DNA from: Planctomycetota bacterium
Lineage (GTDB): Bacteria; Planctomycetota; UBA1135; GCA-002686595
DNA length: 64,000 nt
Direction of reading: 5' to 3'
Assembly (NCBI GenBank): GCA_029259595.1
Contig: JAJDEW010000074.1
Coordinates: forward strand, 1 to 64,000
Part shown: piece by piece, positions 43,828 through 52,846 of the stretch
Numbering within the stretch: position 1 is the first letter of the stretch
Layout: every line of letters begins with the position of its first letter
Position numbers and translations under genes: made by a program
The notes under the pieces: model-generated
What the model was told of the DNA's origin: nothing
Seen by the model: the letters and a program-made list of their open reading frames with translations, nothing else
Databases searched by the model: none

Positions 43828-44823
43828 TCAACGGCCGTGGGCGCGCAGCACGGAATCGAGCTCTGCGATGCCGGTCGGGAACGGCGAGACGGCCTCGATG
43901 CGGGCCCCGGCCGCGAGCAGACGCTCGACCACCGCCACGGGCTCGACGCCTTCCATGCGCGTGTTCGCGACGCCCCAACAGAAGCCGTCGAGCACGGTGC
44001 CGCCGTAGTCGTTCAGGGCCTCGAGCGAGGCGCCCCGCGCGAGCAGCCAATCGATCTGGTCCAGGTCACCGGTCCAGGCCGCGTAGTGCAGGGCCGTGAA
44101 CCCCTGATCTCCCGGGGCATCGGCGCGCGCGCCCTGGGAAAGCAAGAAGTCCGCCACCTCGTGCTGTCGAAGGCGCGCCGCCGTGAAGAAGGCGGTGTCG
44201 ACATAGCTCGCGCGGCGCTTGGCCCAGACCGCGGGCAAGCCGTGCTCGCGGGGCGCGAGCAGCCCGCCCGCGCTGAAGTCCGCGCGCACCGCTTCGAGCT
44301 CGCCCAGGCCCGCGGCCTGGATCAGATGGCGCACGCGCGCCCCGCGGCGGACGAGCGCGCGAGCCGGCGGGAGGTAGCCGAAGGCCAGCGCGAAGTCGAG
44401 CGGAGCTCCGTCGTCCGCGAGCCCTTCCACCCGCGCACCACCGTCCACGAAGGCGTCAACGAGCTCCGCGTGCAGCCCGGCGCGGGCGGGCCAGGTGCTC
44501 GTCACGAGCGAGATCAGGGGCGTCGTGTTCGGCCCGCCGCCACCGAACCCGCAGGTCGCGTCGGGGGGCGCACCCGCCGCACTCAGAAAGCGCGCGATGT
44601 CCACCGCGTTCGGGGGCACACGCTGGCGCTCGTCCTCGACGCCGTTGGCGGCGACGTAGTGCAGGAGGCTCGCGCCGTGCGAACGCGGCGAGGCGGCCCG
44701 GACCAGCTCCGGGTCCTGCGCGACGAGGGCGCGCAACTCCGCGAGGTCTCCGGAGACGACCGCCTCGGCGGCCCGTTCGAAGCGGGCCTCGCCCGCGCTG
44801 CTCGGCTCGAAGGAATCGGTCAT
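43828..44823 (-). CDS. ankyrin-repeat protein
   Basis: The 331-residue product has no signal peptide or membrane segment. Ankyrin-type repeats are visible as DLAELRALVAQDPELVRAAS, ASLLHYVAANG..., a degenerate middle and the clear unit DQGFTALHYAAWTGDLDQIDWLLARGASLEALN. It is likely a cytoplasmic protein-interaction module without catalytic function. The ATG at 44823 follows an SD-like GAGGAGCG. Immediately upstream is the long gene-free stretch 44824-45480, which may hold its regulatory region. A DUF- or family-level name cannot be given. Confidence 0.72.
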   Translation of the reverse strand: MTDSFEPSSAGEARFERAAEAVVSGDLAELRALVAQDPELVRAASPRSHGASLLHYVAANGVEDERQRVPPNAVDIARFLSAAGAPPDATCGFGGGGPNTTPLISLVTSTWPARAGLHAELVDAFVDGGARVEGLADDGAPLDFALAFGYLPPARALVRRGARVRHLIQAAGLGELEAVRADFSAGGLLAPREHGLPAVWAKRRASYVDTAFFTAARLRQHEVADFLLSQGARADAPGDQGFTALHYAAWTGDLDQIDWLLARGASLEALNDYGGTVLDGFCWGVANTRMEGVEPVAVVERLLAAGARIEAVSPFPTGIAELDSVLRAHGR

Positions 44824-45227
44824 GGGGCGCTCCTCGGCGGACTCTCCTCGGCGGACCTTGCGACCGCCCGCCGGCGACGGGGCCCGGACCCGGTCAACGG
44901 TCGTAAAGCTCTCGAATGCAACGGCTTGCGACAAGCGTCCGTTCCGACTCAGGGCTCTGGCGCAGGCCTCCGGTCACCCAAGTCGATCCCAGGCAACGAC
45001 TTGGGACGACGAACCGGGACGTCGCGCGGACCTGGTTTTGCGTTGCAAGGGCGGGGCCAAACGGCGAATCCGCCGTCGTTGCAACCCTCAGGGCGCCTCG
45101 GCACACATTGCAACATCCTTGCAAGCTCCTACCCATACCGGAATTCCGGACACCTCTCGAAACCGGGAAGGTGGAACAAATCAGGCCGGGTGGCGTGAAA
45201 GCCCTGGAGCGGGTGGGCGGCTACCCC

Positions 45228-45308
45228 TTATAGAGAAGGCCTGCTTTCTGCGGGAGAGCTGGTCGGGAACATTCGCTCCTGGCCGGGAATCCTGCTGGTG
45301 GCAGACAA
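45228..45308 (-). CDS. possible 26-residue small ORF
   Basis: A strong Shine-Dalgarno AAGGAGGAA (plus-strand 45318-45326) is nine bases before a TTG that opens a 26-codon frame ending in TAA. The peptide (LSATSRIPGQERMF...) has no recognisable features. The SD strength is unusual here, but the TTG start and short frame make chance likely. Confidence 0.2.
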   Translation of the reverse strand: MSATSRIPGQERMFPTSSPAESRPSL

Positions 45309-45429
45309 ACCGTTATGTTCCTCCTTAAGTCGAGAAGCAACGCTCCCGCAACGAGGCTTAGGACGGCCAACCGCCTCGGATAGCCTGCTTCACGGCGACT
45401 GAAGCGCGAACGCTCTCTCGCGCATCATG

Positions 45430-45458
45430 CAGGCGGTCGCGTTCGCCGCGACCGCCTG
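45430..45458 (-). terminator. hairpin after the peptidase-MA gene
   Basis: A perfect 12-bp stem CAGGCGGTCGCG/CGCGACCGCCTG closes a five-base loop 22 bases beyond the stop codon. No U-tract follows on the minus strand, so this is a probable but atypical terminator. Confidence 0.45.
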
Positions 45459-45480
45459 TCTTCGTCTCGGACCCCGGAAC

Positions 45481-46695
45481 TCAGAGGTAGTTCGGGAGAT
45501 CTTCGAGCACGAAGCTCAGGGGGACACCGGTACGCTCCTCGAAGACCTCCGCCACCGAGCGACCCTGGGCTGGAGCGCGCACCAGCGCGAGCAGGACCCC
45601 TTCGCCCCACTGGCGGGCCACGTAGGACACGATCGCGAGGGACTGGGCGTAGGCCAGGGCGATCTCGTCGGCATCGTCCCAGGCCGCGAGGCTGCCCTGC
45701 AGCGTCTCCAAGGGGTACAGCTCCAGGCCGGCCCCGACCGCCGCGGCGAGTCGCGCGTTGGCGGCCGCGAGACCCGGATCGGTCTCGAGCCACTGGGCCA
45801 GTCCCTCGTTGAGCCAGCCCGGCACCTCGGTGCCCCCCACCGCGTGGATGTAGGCGTGGACGAACTCGTGGCGCAGCACGCGTTGCCAGTTCGCGCGCTC
45901 GGTCGCGAGGTTTTCGACCGAGACACGGATGTCGCCGTCGAAGACTCCGCCGGCCCAGTCGCCGAGACCGGTGATGCGGTCGAAGGCCTCGCGGTCGTAC
46001 AGGACGACGCGGAACGGCTCGCCCCCCGCGCGCACCGGGTCCACGCGGAACCACAGGCGCAGGTCTTCGTACACACCTTCCAGGAAGGCCAGGACATCCT
46101 GGGCATGTTGGAGGATGTCGGTTCGACTCGTGTCGTAGGAGAGCACGAAGACGTCCGAGGACTCGGTCCAGTGGTCGGCCTCGAGCTCACGCTCGTCCTT
46201 CCAGCGCTCGAGGACGGTCCGAAGCACGTCGGCGTCCTCCCGCTCGGGCACGAGGCCGAGCGCCCGCTCGAGGTGCGCGATCGCCGCATCGAGTTCGCGC
46301 TCGTCGTGCTCCCGGCGCGCGAGCCGGACGAGGGCTTCGGCCAGGTTCTTGCGGAAGACGTTGCGCTCGGGCTGAGCTTCGAAGCACTGCTCGAAGAGGC
46401 CCACGGCGAGCCCCAATTCACCGCCGGCGAGCAGCTCGGTCGCCTCGTTGTTCTTCTCGACCCAGCGGATCTCGACGCCCTCGAGGCTGTCGATGCCGGC
46501 CGGGGTCGGGCTGGCCGAGGCGGGCAGGGCGGGCTCGCGCTTGACGGCAACGGGCAGGGCGGGCGTCGGGCGGCCGGCGGCCTCCTCGGGCGGCCGAGCG
46601 GGGTCGTTGCGGGTCAGCGCCGCGACGGCGAGTCCGGCCGCGAGCCCGACCAGGGCGATGGCGAGGACTCCAGCGAACCTGCGGAGGGCCTTCAT
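45481..46695 (-). CDS. peptidase MA-like zinc metallopeptidase with TPR-like region
   Basis: The 404-residue product has a membrane helix at 8-28 (signal anchor) and a Pro-rich linker, followed by a helical repeat region (IRWVEKNNEATELLAGGELGLAV). The catalytic domain has HEFVHAYIH (near 276-284) and WLNEGLAQWLE for the third zinc ligand, the gluzincin pattern of the peptidase MA family. It acts outside the cytoplasm. The ATG follows GAGGAGGAG, one of the stronger ribosome-binding sites. It overlaps the YkgJ-like gene by ATGA, so the two form one unit. Substrates unknown. Confidence 0.82.
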   Translation of the reverse strand: MKALRRFAGVLAIALVGLAAGLAVAALTRNDPARPPEEAAGRPTPALPVAVKREPALPASASPTPAGIDSLEGVEIRWVEKNNEATELLAGGELGLAVGLFEQCFEAQPERNVFRKNLAEALVRLARREHDERELDAAIAHLERALGLVPEREDADVLRTVLERWKDERELEADHWTESSDVFVLSYDTSRTDILQHAQDVLAFLEGVYEDLRLWFRVDPVRAGGEPFRVVLYDREAFDRITGLGDWAGGVFDGDIRVSVENLATERANWQRVLRHEFVHAYIHAVGGTEVPGWLNEGLAQWLETDPGLAAANARLAAAVGAGLELYPLETLQGSLAAWDDADEIALAYAQSLAIVSYVARQWGEGVLLALVRAPAQGRSVAEVFEERTGVPLSFVLEDLPNYL

Positions 46696-47108
46696 CGCTT
46701 CTCCTCCTCGAGGCCGGGACAGAGCTCGAGAGCGCGCTCGAAGGCGGCGGGGTCGTTCGAAATCGAGCTCCAGAAGGGGAAGCGGCGGCAGTGCTCGGGG
46801 CGAGCGGAATAGACACCACATTCGTTGTGCCCCTCGAGCAGCGCACAGCGACCGTCGAGTCGCTCCGTCAGGGCCTCGCGCAGAACGCCCGTTCGGGGAC
46901 AGGGTACGGTGCGGACGAAGCGCCGGCGGAAGGCCTCCGGGGAGAGCGACAGGGATTGCGCCAGGAGCTGGTCCTCGCCGGGAGCCAGCCAGACGTAACC
47001 GCGGACCCGGCAGCAATTTCCGCTGCGGCGGCAGCGAAAACGGAACGAGCGTTCGCCACTGCGGCCGAAGGCGAAGCTCGCGGGGTCCGGCTCGGACCGG
47101 GGATCCAT
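46692..47108 (-). CDS. YkgJ-type cysteine-cluster protein
   Basis: The 138-residue product has the family layout FRCRRSGNCCRVRG, then CALLEGHNECGVYSARPEHCRRFPFW, and a late Cys (ELCPG). These cysteines probably bind zinc or an iron-sulfur cluster; the function of the family is not established. It is cytoplasmic. Start at 47108 (ATG) and stop overlapping the downstream gene by four bases. A TAGGAT element at 47186 is on the opposite strand and belongs to the divergent radical SAM gene. Confidence 0.82.
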   Translation of the reverse strand: MDPRSEPDPASFAFGRSGERSFRFRCRRSGNCCRVRGYVWLAPGEDQLLAQSLSLSPEAFRRRFVRTVPCPRTGVLREALTERLDGRCALLEGHNECGVYSARPEHCRRFPFWSSISNDPAAFERALELCPGLEEEKR

Positions 47109-47256
47109 GGAAGAAAGCTAACCGAAACGGGCTTCGATACCGGTGCTCAAATCGGCCCCGGACCCCCGGCGATCTCCGGACGGGGGTAGGATGCAGCGAG
47201 GCCCTTCCCGGTCTCCCCCCCCTCACCCGCGGCCCGGCCCGCGGGATCCCGGGATC

Positions 47257-48840
47257 ATGAAAATCCAGCTCCTCCACCCGCCCGTTTATCTCAACGTCTA
47301 CGCGATGACGGCGCTGCGCCCGAGCCTGCCGCTCGGGCTCGCCTACGTGGCAGCGTCGCTGCGCGTCGCCGGACACGATGTGTCGGTCCTGGATGCCGTC
47401 GGCGCCGCGCCCGACCAGGTGACGCCCGGATTGAGGGTCCAGATCTCGCAGCTCGGCCTCACGCCGGACCAGATGGTCGAACGGCTCGACCCCGAGGCCG
47501 ACGCCTTCTGCGTGACGAACATGTGGTCCTTCTCGTGGCCCATCGTCCGAGAGCTCATCATCAAGATGAAGGCCGCCTGGCCGGACAAGCCGATCGTCTG
47601 CGGCGGAGAGCACTTCACCGGGTTGCCCGAGCACTCGATGCTCGAATCTCCGATCGACTACATCGTGCTGGGCGAAGGCGAGGAAGGCGCGGTCGAATTG
47701 ATGGCCGCGCTCGAGCAGGGGCAGGACGTCTCCGAGCTCGCCGGACTCTGGTACCGCGATGCCGAGGGCAAGCCCGCGAAGACCGCTACCGAGCGCAGCC
47801 GGCGCCGCGACATCGATGCCATCCCGTGGCCCGCCTGGGACCTGTTCGACGTCAAGGCCTACGACGAGCGCCGCCTGATCACCGGCATCCACTACGGCAT
47901 GACCGTCCCCGTCCTCGCGACGCGCGGTTGCCCCTATCAGTGCACGTACTGCTCCTCGCCCCAGATGTGGACGACGCGCTGGTATGCGCGCGACGCCAAG
48001 GACGTCGTCGACGAGATCGAACACTGGCACGAGGTCTACGGCGCCAACAACTTCCCGTTCCAGGACCTGACGGCGATCGTCAAGAAGGACTGGATCGTGC
48101 GCTTCTGCAAGGAGCTGGCGTCCCGCGACTTCGTGAACGACATCAACTGGCAGCTGCCGTCGGGAACGCGCGTCGAGGTCATCGACGACGAGGTCGCATC
48201 GTGGCTCAAGAAGACCAACGGTGTCTCGCTCAACTACGCCCCGGAATCCGGCAGCGAGGAGACGCGCAAGCGCGTGAAGAAGCGGCTCAAGGAGTCGTCG
48301 CTCGTCCGTGCCGTCCGCGCGGCGGTCAAGCACCGGCTCAACGTGACCGCGTTCTTCATCGCCGGCTTCCCCGAGGACACGCCCGAGGACCTACGACAGA
48401 CCGTACGACTGGCGCGCAAGCTCGCGTGGCTCGGCATCACGGACATGGCGTTCGGCTTCTTCTTCCCGATTCCGAACACGGAGCTGTACTGGCAGCTGCG
48501 CGACGAAGGCAAGATCGAGCTGAACGACGACTTCCTCCTGACGCCGATCTTCGCCAACGAGGCCAAGGTCGACGAGGCCAACAACTACAGCTACAACTTC
48601 ACCGCCAAGGAGCTGACGCGCTGGCGGTATTGGACGCTCGCGAACTTCTACCTGGTGTCGTACGGCACGCGTCCCTGGCGCCTGGTCTCGACCCTGTGGA
48701 ACGCGCTCATCGGCAAGGAAACGCGCAAGATGGAGTCGTTCCTCATCGACATCCGCCGCAAGATCCGCGTGGCCTTGCGAAGCTGGTGGACGACGCGCAG
48801 GGCGAAGGGCGCGCGAGCCGCGGAGAAGCCCGTCTCCTAG
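47257..48840 (+). CDS. B12-binding domain radical SAM protein
   Basis: The 527-residue product has an N-terminal cobalamin-binding-like Rossmann domain (SLPLGLAYVAASLRVAGHDVSVLDA, VCGGEHFTGLPE, LGEGEEGAVEL) and a radical SAM core with RGCPYQCTYCSS (C-x3-C-x2-C near 224-232). NYAPESGSEETRKRVKK and FIAGFPEDTPEDL are typical of this class. Such enzymes make difficult C-C or C-P methyl transfers or ring changes on lipids, hopanoids and tetrapyrroles. A TAGGAT element lies ~65 bases upstream. The exact substrate cannot be told. Confidence 0.85.
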   Translation: MKIQLLHPPVYLNVYAMTALRPSLPLGLAYVAASLRVAGHDVSVLDAVGAAPDQVTPGLRVQISQLGLTPDQMVERLDPEADAFCVTNMWSFSWPIVRELIIKMKAAWPDKPIVCGGEHFTGLPEHSMLESPIDYIVLGEGEEGAVELMAALEQGQDVSELAGLWYRDAEGKPAKTATERSRRRDIDAIPWPAWDLFDVKAYDERRLITGIHYGMTVPVLATRGCPYQCTYCSSPQMWTTRWYARDAKDVVDEIEHWHEVYGANNFPFQDLTAIVKKDWIVRFCKELASRDFVNDINWQLPSGTRVEVIDDEVASWLKKTNGVSLNYAPESGSEETRKRVKKRLKESSLVRAVRAAVKHRLNVTAFFIAGFPEDTPEDLRQTVRLARKLAWLGITDMAFGFFFPIPNTELYWQLRDEGKIELNDDFLLTPIFANEAKVDEANNYSYNFTAKELTRWRYWTLANFYLVSYGTRPWRLVSTLWNALIGKETRKMESFLIDIRRKIRVALRSWWTTRRAKGARAAEKPVS

Positions 48841-48861
48841 GAGCCTTCTCGACTCCGGCGC

Positions 48862-49914
48862 TCAGGTCCGCTTGCGCCGGGCCTTGCCCGCACGCGCGTC
48901 GCGCGTGAAGTCGAGTTCCTCCCGACCGGCGAGCTGCTCCGAGATGTCGGCGATCAGCTCGTCCCAGCTCTGGTAGCGGTGCTCGGCGTCCTTCGCGACC
49001 ATCTTCTCGATGAAGTAGTGCATGTGGTGGGAGATGCCGCGGCTCTTGAGCTCCGGAGAAGAGAGCGACTCCATGACCTGCATGCGCAGGAGCTCGCGAT
49101 CGTCGGAACTCTCGAAGGGGAGTCGGCCGACGACGATGTGAAAGAGCGAGAGCCCCAGGCTGTAGATGTCCGAGCGGATGTCGGCCGAGGCGCCTCCCCG
49201 CGCCTGTTCGGGGGAGAGATAGGCCACGGTGCCGACGGCGCTGTCGCTCGCGACTTGTTCCGGTGCGTCGTTCGAACCCGAGGCGAAGCCCAAGTCGATG
49301 AGCACGACGCGCCCTGCCTTGTCGAGCATGATGTTGCCGGGCTTCACGTCGCGGTGGACGACTCCGGCCTGCCCGAGGTAGCGCAGGACCTCGGCCGTGC
49401 CGAGTGCGATGCGCAGGGCCTCGTCCTCCTCGAACACGCGCCCTTCGTCGACCAGCTCGAGCACGGTCATGCCATCGATGAACTCGAGCCGCGAGAAGTA
49501 CGTGTTGCCGCTGCGCGCCACGCCAAAGCAATGCACGAGGCCGGGATGATCGAGCTTCTCGAGCAGGCGCGCCTCGCCGATGAAGGCCTTGCGCGTCGGG
49601 GCGTGCCGCGTGGCCTTGGTCTGGAGCACCTTGAGCGCGAAGGTCCGCCGCGTCTTCTTCTCGCGCACCTTGAAGACATCGGCCGTCCCCCCCGTTCCGA
49701 CGCGCTCCAGGATTTCGTAGCCGGGGATCTCCGGGGTCTCGCCGCAGCGCGTTCGCCGCAGCTTGTGAACGTCTTCCTCGCTCCAACCCAGACGCTCCTG
49801 CAAGAGCCCGTCCAGGCTCGCGCCGTCCTTCAGCTCGGGCAGCAGGAGCTGCGCGTCTTCGCGGGCGAGATGTCCGCGATGGACGAGGGCGGCCAGGAAC
49901 TCGACGTCTTTCAT
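48862..49914 (-). CDS. Ser/Thr protein kinase
   Basis: The 350-residue kinase has a ~65-residue N-terminal helical region and a full Hanks-type domain: glycine loop RVGTGGTADVFKV, ATP Lys in FALKVLQ (K95), HRDVKPGNIM, DLGFAS (DFG replaced by DLG) and the APE equivalent SPEQARGG. No transmembrane segment follows the domain, so it is cytoplasmic. The ATG at 49914 is used because the preceding 24 residues (start at 49986) look artefactual. It is divergent from the Clp-like AAA+ gene, 140 bases away. Its substrate may be the FHA protein in the pseudopilus cluster. Confidence 0.9.
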   Translation of the reverse strand: MKDVEFLAALVHRGHLAREDAQLLLPELKDGASLDGLLQERLGWSEEDVHKLRRTRCGETPEIPGYEILERVGTGGTADVFKVREKKTRRTFALKVLQTKATRHAPTRKAFIGEARLLEKLDHPGLVHCFGVARSGNTYFSRLEFIDGMTVLELVDEGRVFEEDEALRIALGTAEVLRYLGQAGVVHRDVKPGNIMLDKAGRVVLIDLGFASGSNDAPEQVASDSAVGTVAYLSPEQARGGASADIRSDIYSLGLSLFHIVVGRLPFESSDDRELLRMQVMESLSSPELKSRGISHHMHYFIEKMVAKDAEHRYQSWDELIADISEQLAGREELDFTRDARAGKARRKRT

Positions 49915-50054
49915 GGGCGGGTGAGGGGAACCGACCGGAGCCCGGCTCGGAAACACATTCCAGCCTGGAATCCCGTCCGACTTCAAGATCGCGGAATTCC
50001 AGGGCCGAAACGACGTTGGAGCGAGAACGCGCTTCCGACCGAACCGAGAGTCCC

Positions 50055-51347
50055 GTGGAACCCGTCCAAAGCCGCCACATCTACAAGTACTACGAGGCCG
50101 CGGACCGCTTCGTGCGCATCCGTGTGTGCGGTGCGGCGACCCTGGGCCTCCCGGCCGGCCCCGAGCTCGACTCCGCCGGCTACCGGCGAGCGGTGGTCGA
50201 GGCCTGCGTGACGGAGTGCCAGCTGAGCGATGACGGCTTCGTGGCGGGGCTCTGCGAGACGCGCGCGGCCGAGGCGGTCGAGGAGCTCTTCGAGCTGGTC
50301 GTCTCGGTGAATCCGAGCCTCGACATCCGCCGCGTGAGCCTGCGGGAGCCCGTCCGGGAGCACGAGCCGAAGAACGCGCTCGGCCCGCAAGAGCCGGTCG
50401 ACTTGAGGCGCCGGGCGCGGGGACTCGAGGCCCGCTTGAAGAAGCGCGTCTTCGGTCAGGATGCGGGTGTCGAGGCCGTCGCTCGCTCCGTTCGTCGCGC
50501 CGCCGCCGGATTGGCCGAGGAGCGTGGCCCGCACGCTTCCCTGCTCTTCGTCGGCGCCACGGGCACCGGCAAGACCGAGCTGGCGCGGGCCCTCGCGGCC
50601 GAGCTCTTTCAAGAGAGCGACGCCCTCGTCCGCGTCGACTGCAGCGAGTTCGCAGAGGGTCACGAGTACAGCAAGCTGATCGGGTCGCCGCCGGGCTACG
50701 TGGGGCACGACGATGGCGGCTTCCTGACCGAAGCGGTGCGCAAGCGGCCGCAATCGGTGGTGCTCTTCGACGAGATCGAGAAGGGCCATCCGCGCTTGCA
50801 CCACCTGCTCTTGCAGGTCCTCGAGGACGGCCACCTGACCGACGGGCGCGGCAGCACCACGTCGTTCCGCGAGTGTTTCGTCATCCTCACTTCGAACACG
50901 GGCTCGCGCGACATCGCCGAGGCCGCCGACGCGATCGGCTTCGGACGCAGCGAGCTCACCGGAGAGGCCTCGAGCGAGCTCGCGCGCCTCGCCTTGCGCC
51001 GGACCTTTCGACCCGAGTTCCTCGGACGTCTCGACGAGACGATCGTGTTCCGCTCGCTCGACATCGGGGACGTGCGCCGCATCGCCGAGGCGCAGCTGAC
51101 CGATCTCGCCGCTCGCACGCGACGGACGGGAACCCGCCTCACAATCACGCCCCGCGTCCGTGACTGGATCGCCGAGCAGGGCTTCGACGAGGGTTCCGGG
51201 GCCCGCGGCATCTCGCACTGCATCCGGCGCGAGATCGAAGGCCCGCTCGCGGACTTCGTGCTGGCGGGTTCGTCGGGTTGGATCCGGATCGGCATCCGAC
51301 GGGGCAAGCCCGTCTTCGAGCCCGAGGACGAAAGCGAGGCCGCCTAG
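50055..51347 (+). CDS. single-module Clp-type AAA+ ATPase
   Basis: The 430-residue product has a ~115-residue N-terminal region of unknown fold and one ClpA/B D2-like AAA+ module: VFGQDAGVE, Walker A GATGTGKTE (167-175), KLIGSPPGYVGHDDGG (the pore loop), Walker B VLFDEIEKGH, sensor 1 ILTSNTGS, FRPEFLGRLDE (arginine finger) and the D2 small domain ARGISHCIRREIEGPLADFVL. Clp-N and D1 modules are missing, and no ClpP-binding loop (IGF/IGL) is evident. Start: GTG at 50055; a TTG at 50016 would add 13 residues. It lies divergently from the kinase and ahead of the rotamase gene. Confidence 0.8.
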   Translation: MEPVQSRHIYKYYEAADRFVRIRVCGAATLGLPAGPELDSAGYRRAVVEACVTECQLSDDGFVAGLCETRAAEAVEELFELVVSVNPSLDIRRVSLREPVREHEPKNALGPQEPVDLRRRARGLEARLKKRVFGQDAGVEAVARSVRRAAAGLAEERGPHASLLFVGATGTGKTELARALAAELFQESDALVRVDCSEFAEGHEYSKLIGSPPGYVGHDDGGFLTEAVRKRPQSVVLFDEIEKGHPRLHHLLLQVLEDGHLTDGRGSTTSFRECFVILTSNTGSRDIAEAADAIGFGRSELTGEASSELARLALRRTFRPEFLGRLDETIVFRSLDIGDVRRIAEAQLTDLAARTRRTGTRLTITPRVRDWIAEQGFDEGSGARGISHCIRREIEGPLADFVLAGSSGWIRIGIRRGKPVFEPEDESEAA

Positions 51348-51432
51348 CGCACTCCGGCAGCCTGCGTGGCCGCCGCCCGGGCGCCGAACGGCGCTCGCAC
51401 CGGCATGCCGGTGGACGATTGAGTTGGGACGC

Positions 51433-51462
51433 GTGACGCGCCCCGGGCCGGGCCCGTATCCT
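51433..51462 (+). promoter_or_regulatory. candidate leaderless promoter of the rotamase-BMC operon
   Basis: GTGACG (51433-51438), 18-base spacer, TATCCT (51457-51462), then seven bases to the GTG start at 51470. The element would place the start site at or next to the initiation codon. It is the clearest of several such layouts. Confidence 0.5.
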
Positions 51463-51469
51463 CGACCGG

Positions 51470-52846
51470 GTGAAGTGGCTCCTCCTCCCGTTCCTCCTCG
51501 CCTTCCCCCTCTGCCTGCACGCCCTTTCGACAGGTGAGGACGACCCGTCCCCCATCGTCGCCAGGGGCAAGGATCTGACGCTCTCGACAGCCGAGCTCGA
51601 GCCGGTCCTGCTGGACCGCTTCGGCCTGTCCCAGCGCGGCCGCGAGATCCTCAAGCTGCACCTGAAGGTGCTCATGGTCGAACGTCTGGCGGCGCTCGAT
51701 GGCCTGCGCGTGTCCGAGCGCGAGATCGATCGACGCTGGAAGCGCATCGACGCCGACGTCAAGGCCTCGGGAGACGGGCGCGGCATCGCCGGCCAGCTGG
51801 CCGATCAGGGCATGCCCGCCCAGGAGTTTCGCGACTTCTTGCGCGTGTCGCTCTTGCACGAGGAGCTGGCTCGACGCGGCCTGAAGTTGCCCGAGGATGC
51901 CCCGGTTTCGGGCGACCAGCAGGAGATCTGGCTCGAGCAACAGATGCAGACCCGGGGCGAGGAGACCTTCCCCCCGCCGTGGTCGAACGGAATCGTCGCG
52001 CGCTGCGGCGAGGTCGAAGTCGATGCGCCGGAGTACGCGCGCTTCCTGCGCCAACACCTGCCCGAGGCGGACGTGCTGGAGACCGCCTGGCACCTGCTGC
52101 TCTTGAAGGGCATCGAACGCCGCATGCCCGACCTGTCGCGGGAGGCGACCGAACGGGGTATCGAAGCCGAGCTCGACCGACGTCGGGAGAAGCACGAGGC
52201 CGAGAATCCGGGCGTGACCTTCGAGCAGTTCCTCGGCGCCCAGGGACGCAACCTGGCCGTCGCACGCAAGGATCCGTCGGTTGCGATCGCCGTGCTCTCA
52301 CGCTTGTGGGTCGACCAGACGGCGGGCGACGAAGGCGTCCGTGCGGCCTACGAAAAGGAGCGCGCGCTGTTCGAAGGCGTCTATGGCCGCGCGATCTACA
52401 CGCACATGCTCTTCCTGGTGGCGTCACGGCATGGCAACCAGCTCAATCCGCGCACCTTCGGGGAAGCGGAGGAGGAACTGGTTCGGATGACGAAGACGGT
52501 CGGCAACACCGAGGACTTCGCAGAGCTCGCGCGGCGACACTCCGAACATCCCCCTACGCGAGACGAGGGCGGACTCCTCGGATGGATCACGAGCACCGGT
52601 CCGCGCGACGGGACGCAAGCCCTGCGCGACGCGGTCTTTCGCGACTTCGAGCTGGCCGGACCGATCCCGGCCGAGGGCCGCCGCGTGGGCCCCATCAGCA
52701 TCGAGACGGGTAGCGTCATGCTGTGGGTCTCGCGCTTCCGCAAGAGCCCGCCCTGGGAGACGATGCGCGAGCACGTCCACAACGAGCTGCGTCGGCGCTT
52801 CCTGACGGGGATCCTCGAGCAGGAGGACGTGGAGCTGTTGCCATGA
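51470..52846 (+). CDS. exported rotamase / SurA-like foldase
   Basis: The 458-residue product has a signal peptide (WLLLPFLLAFPLCLHALS), a SurA_N-like helical region (VERLAALDGLRVSEREIDRRWK) and a parvulin domain: IYTHMLFLVASRHGNQLNPRTFGEAEEELVRMTKTVGNTEDFAELARRHSEHPPTRDEGGLLGW and ELAGPIPAEGRRVGPISIETGSVMLWV. It is presumably periplasmic. The stop overlaps the BMC-P start (ATGA), tying it to the microcompartment genes, which is an odd association for a periplasmic enzyme. Confidence 0.82.
   Translation: MKWLLLPFLLAFPLCLHALSTGEDDPSPIVARGKDLTLSTAELEPVLLDRFGLSQRGREILKLHLKVLMVERLAALDGLRVSEREIDRRWKRIDADVKASGDGRGIAGQLADQGMPAQEFRDFLRVSLLHEELARRGLKLPEDAPVSGDQQEIWLEQQMQTRGEETFPPPWSNGIVARCGEVEVDAPEYARFLRQHLPEADVLETAWHLLLLKGIERRMPDLSREATERGIEAELDRRREKHEAENPGVTFEQFLGAQGRNLAVARKDPSVAIAVLSRLWVDQTAGDEGVRAAYEKERALFEGVYGRAIYTHMLFLVASRHGNQLNPRTFGEAEEELVRMTKTVGNTEDFAELARRHSEHPPTRDEGGLLGWITSTGPRDGTQALRDAVFRDFELAGPIPAEGRRVGPISIETGSVMLWVSRFRKSPPWETMREHVHNELRRRFLTGILEQEDVELLP

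Larger units (their letters stand above)
44824..45480. other. 657-bp gene-free region with repeated TTGCAA motifs
   Basis: No convincing ORF or known RNA is present. Four copies of the palindrome TTGCAA occur within 82 bp (45043, 45079, 45108 and 45119), far more than expected in such GC-rich sequence. A perfect 9-bp stem CCCAAGTCG/CGACTTGGG spans 44977-45005, and CCGGAATTCCGG is at 45138-45149. An AT-rich patch (CTATAAGG on the minus strand) lies near 45225. The likely role is the promoter/operator region of the ankyrin gene, but it could also hold an unrecognised RNA. Confidence 0.55.

Noticed and set aside
45150-45240. Weak resemblance to a cobalamin riboswitch (GGGAA, GGTGGAA-like)
   Set aside because: The B12 box and core helices are missing and no cobalamin or adjacent plus-strand gene lies downstream.
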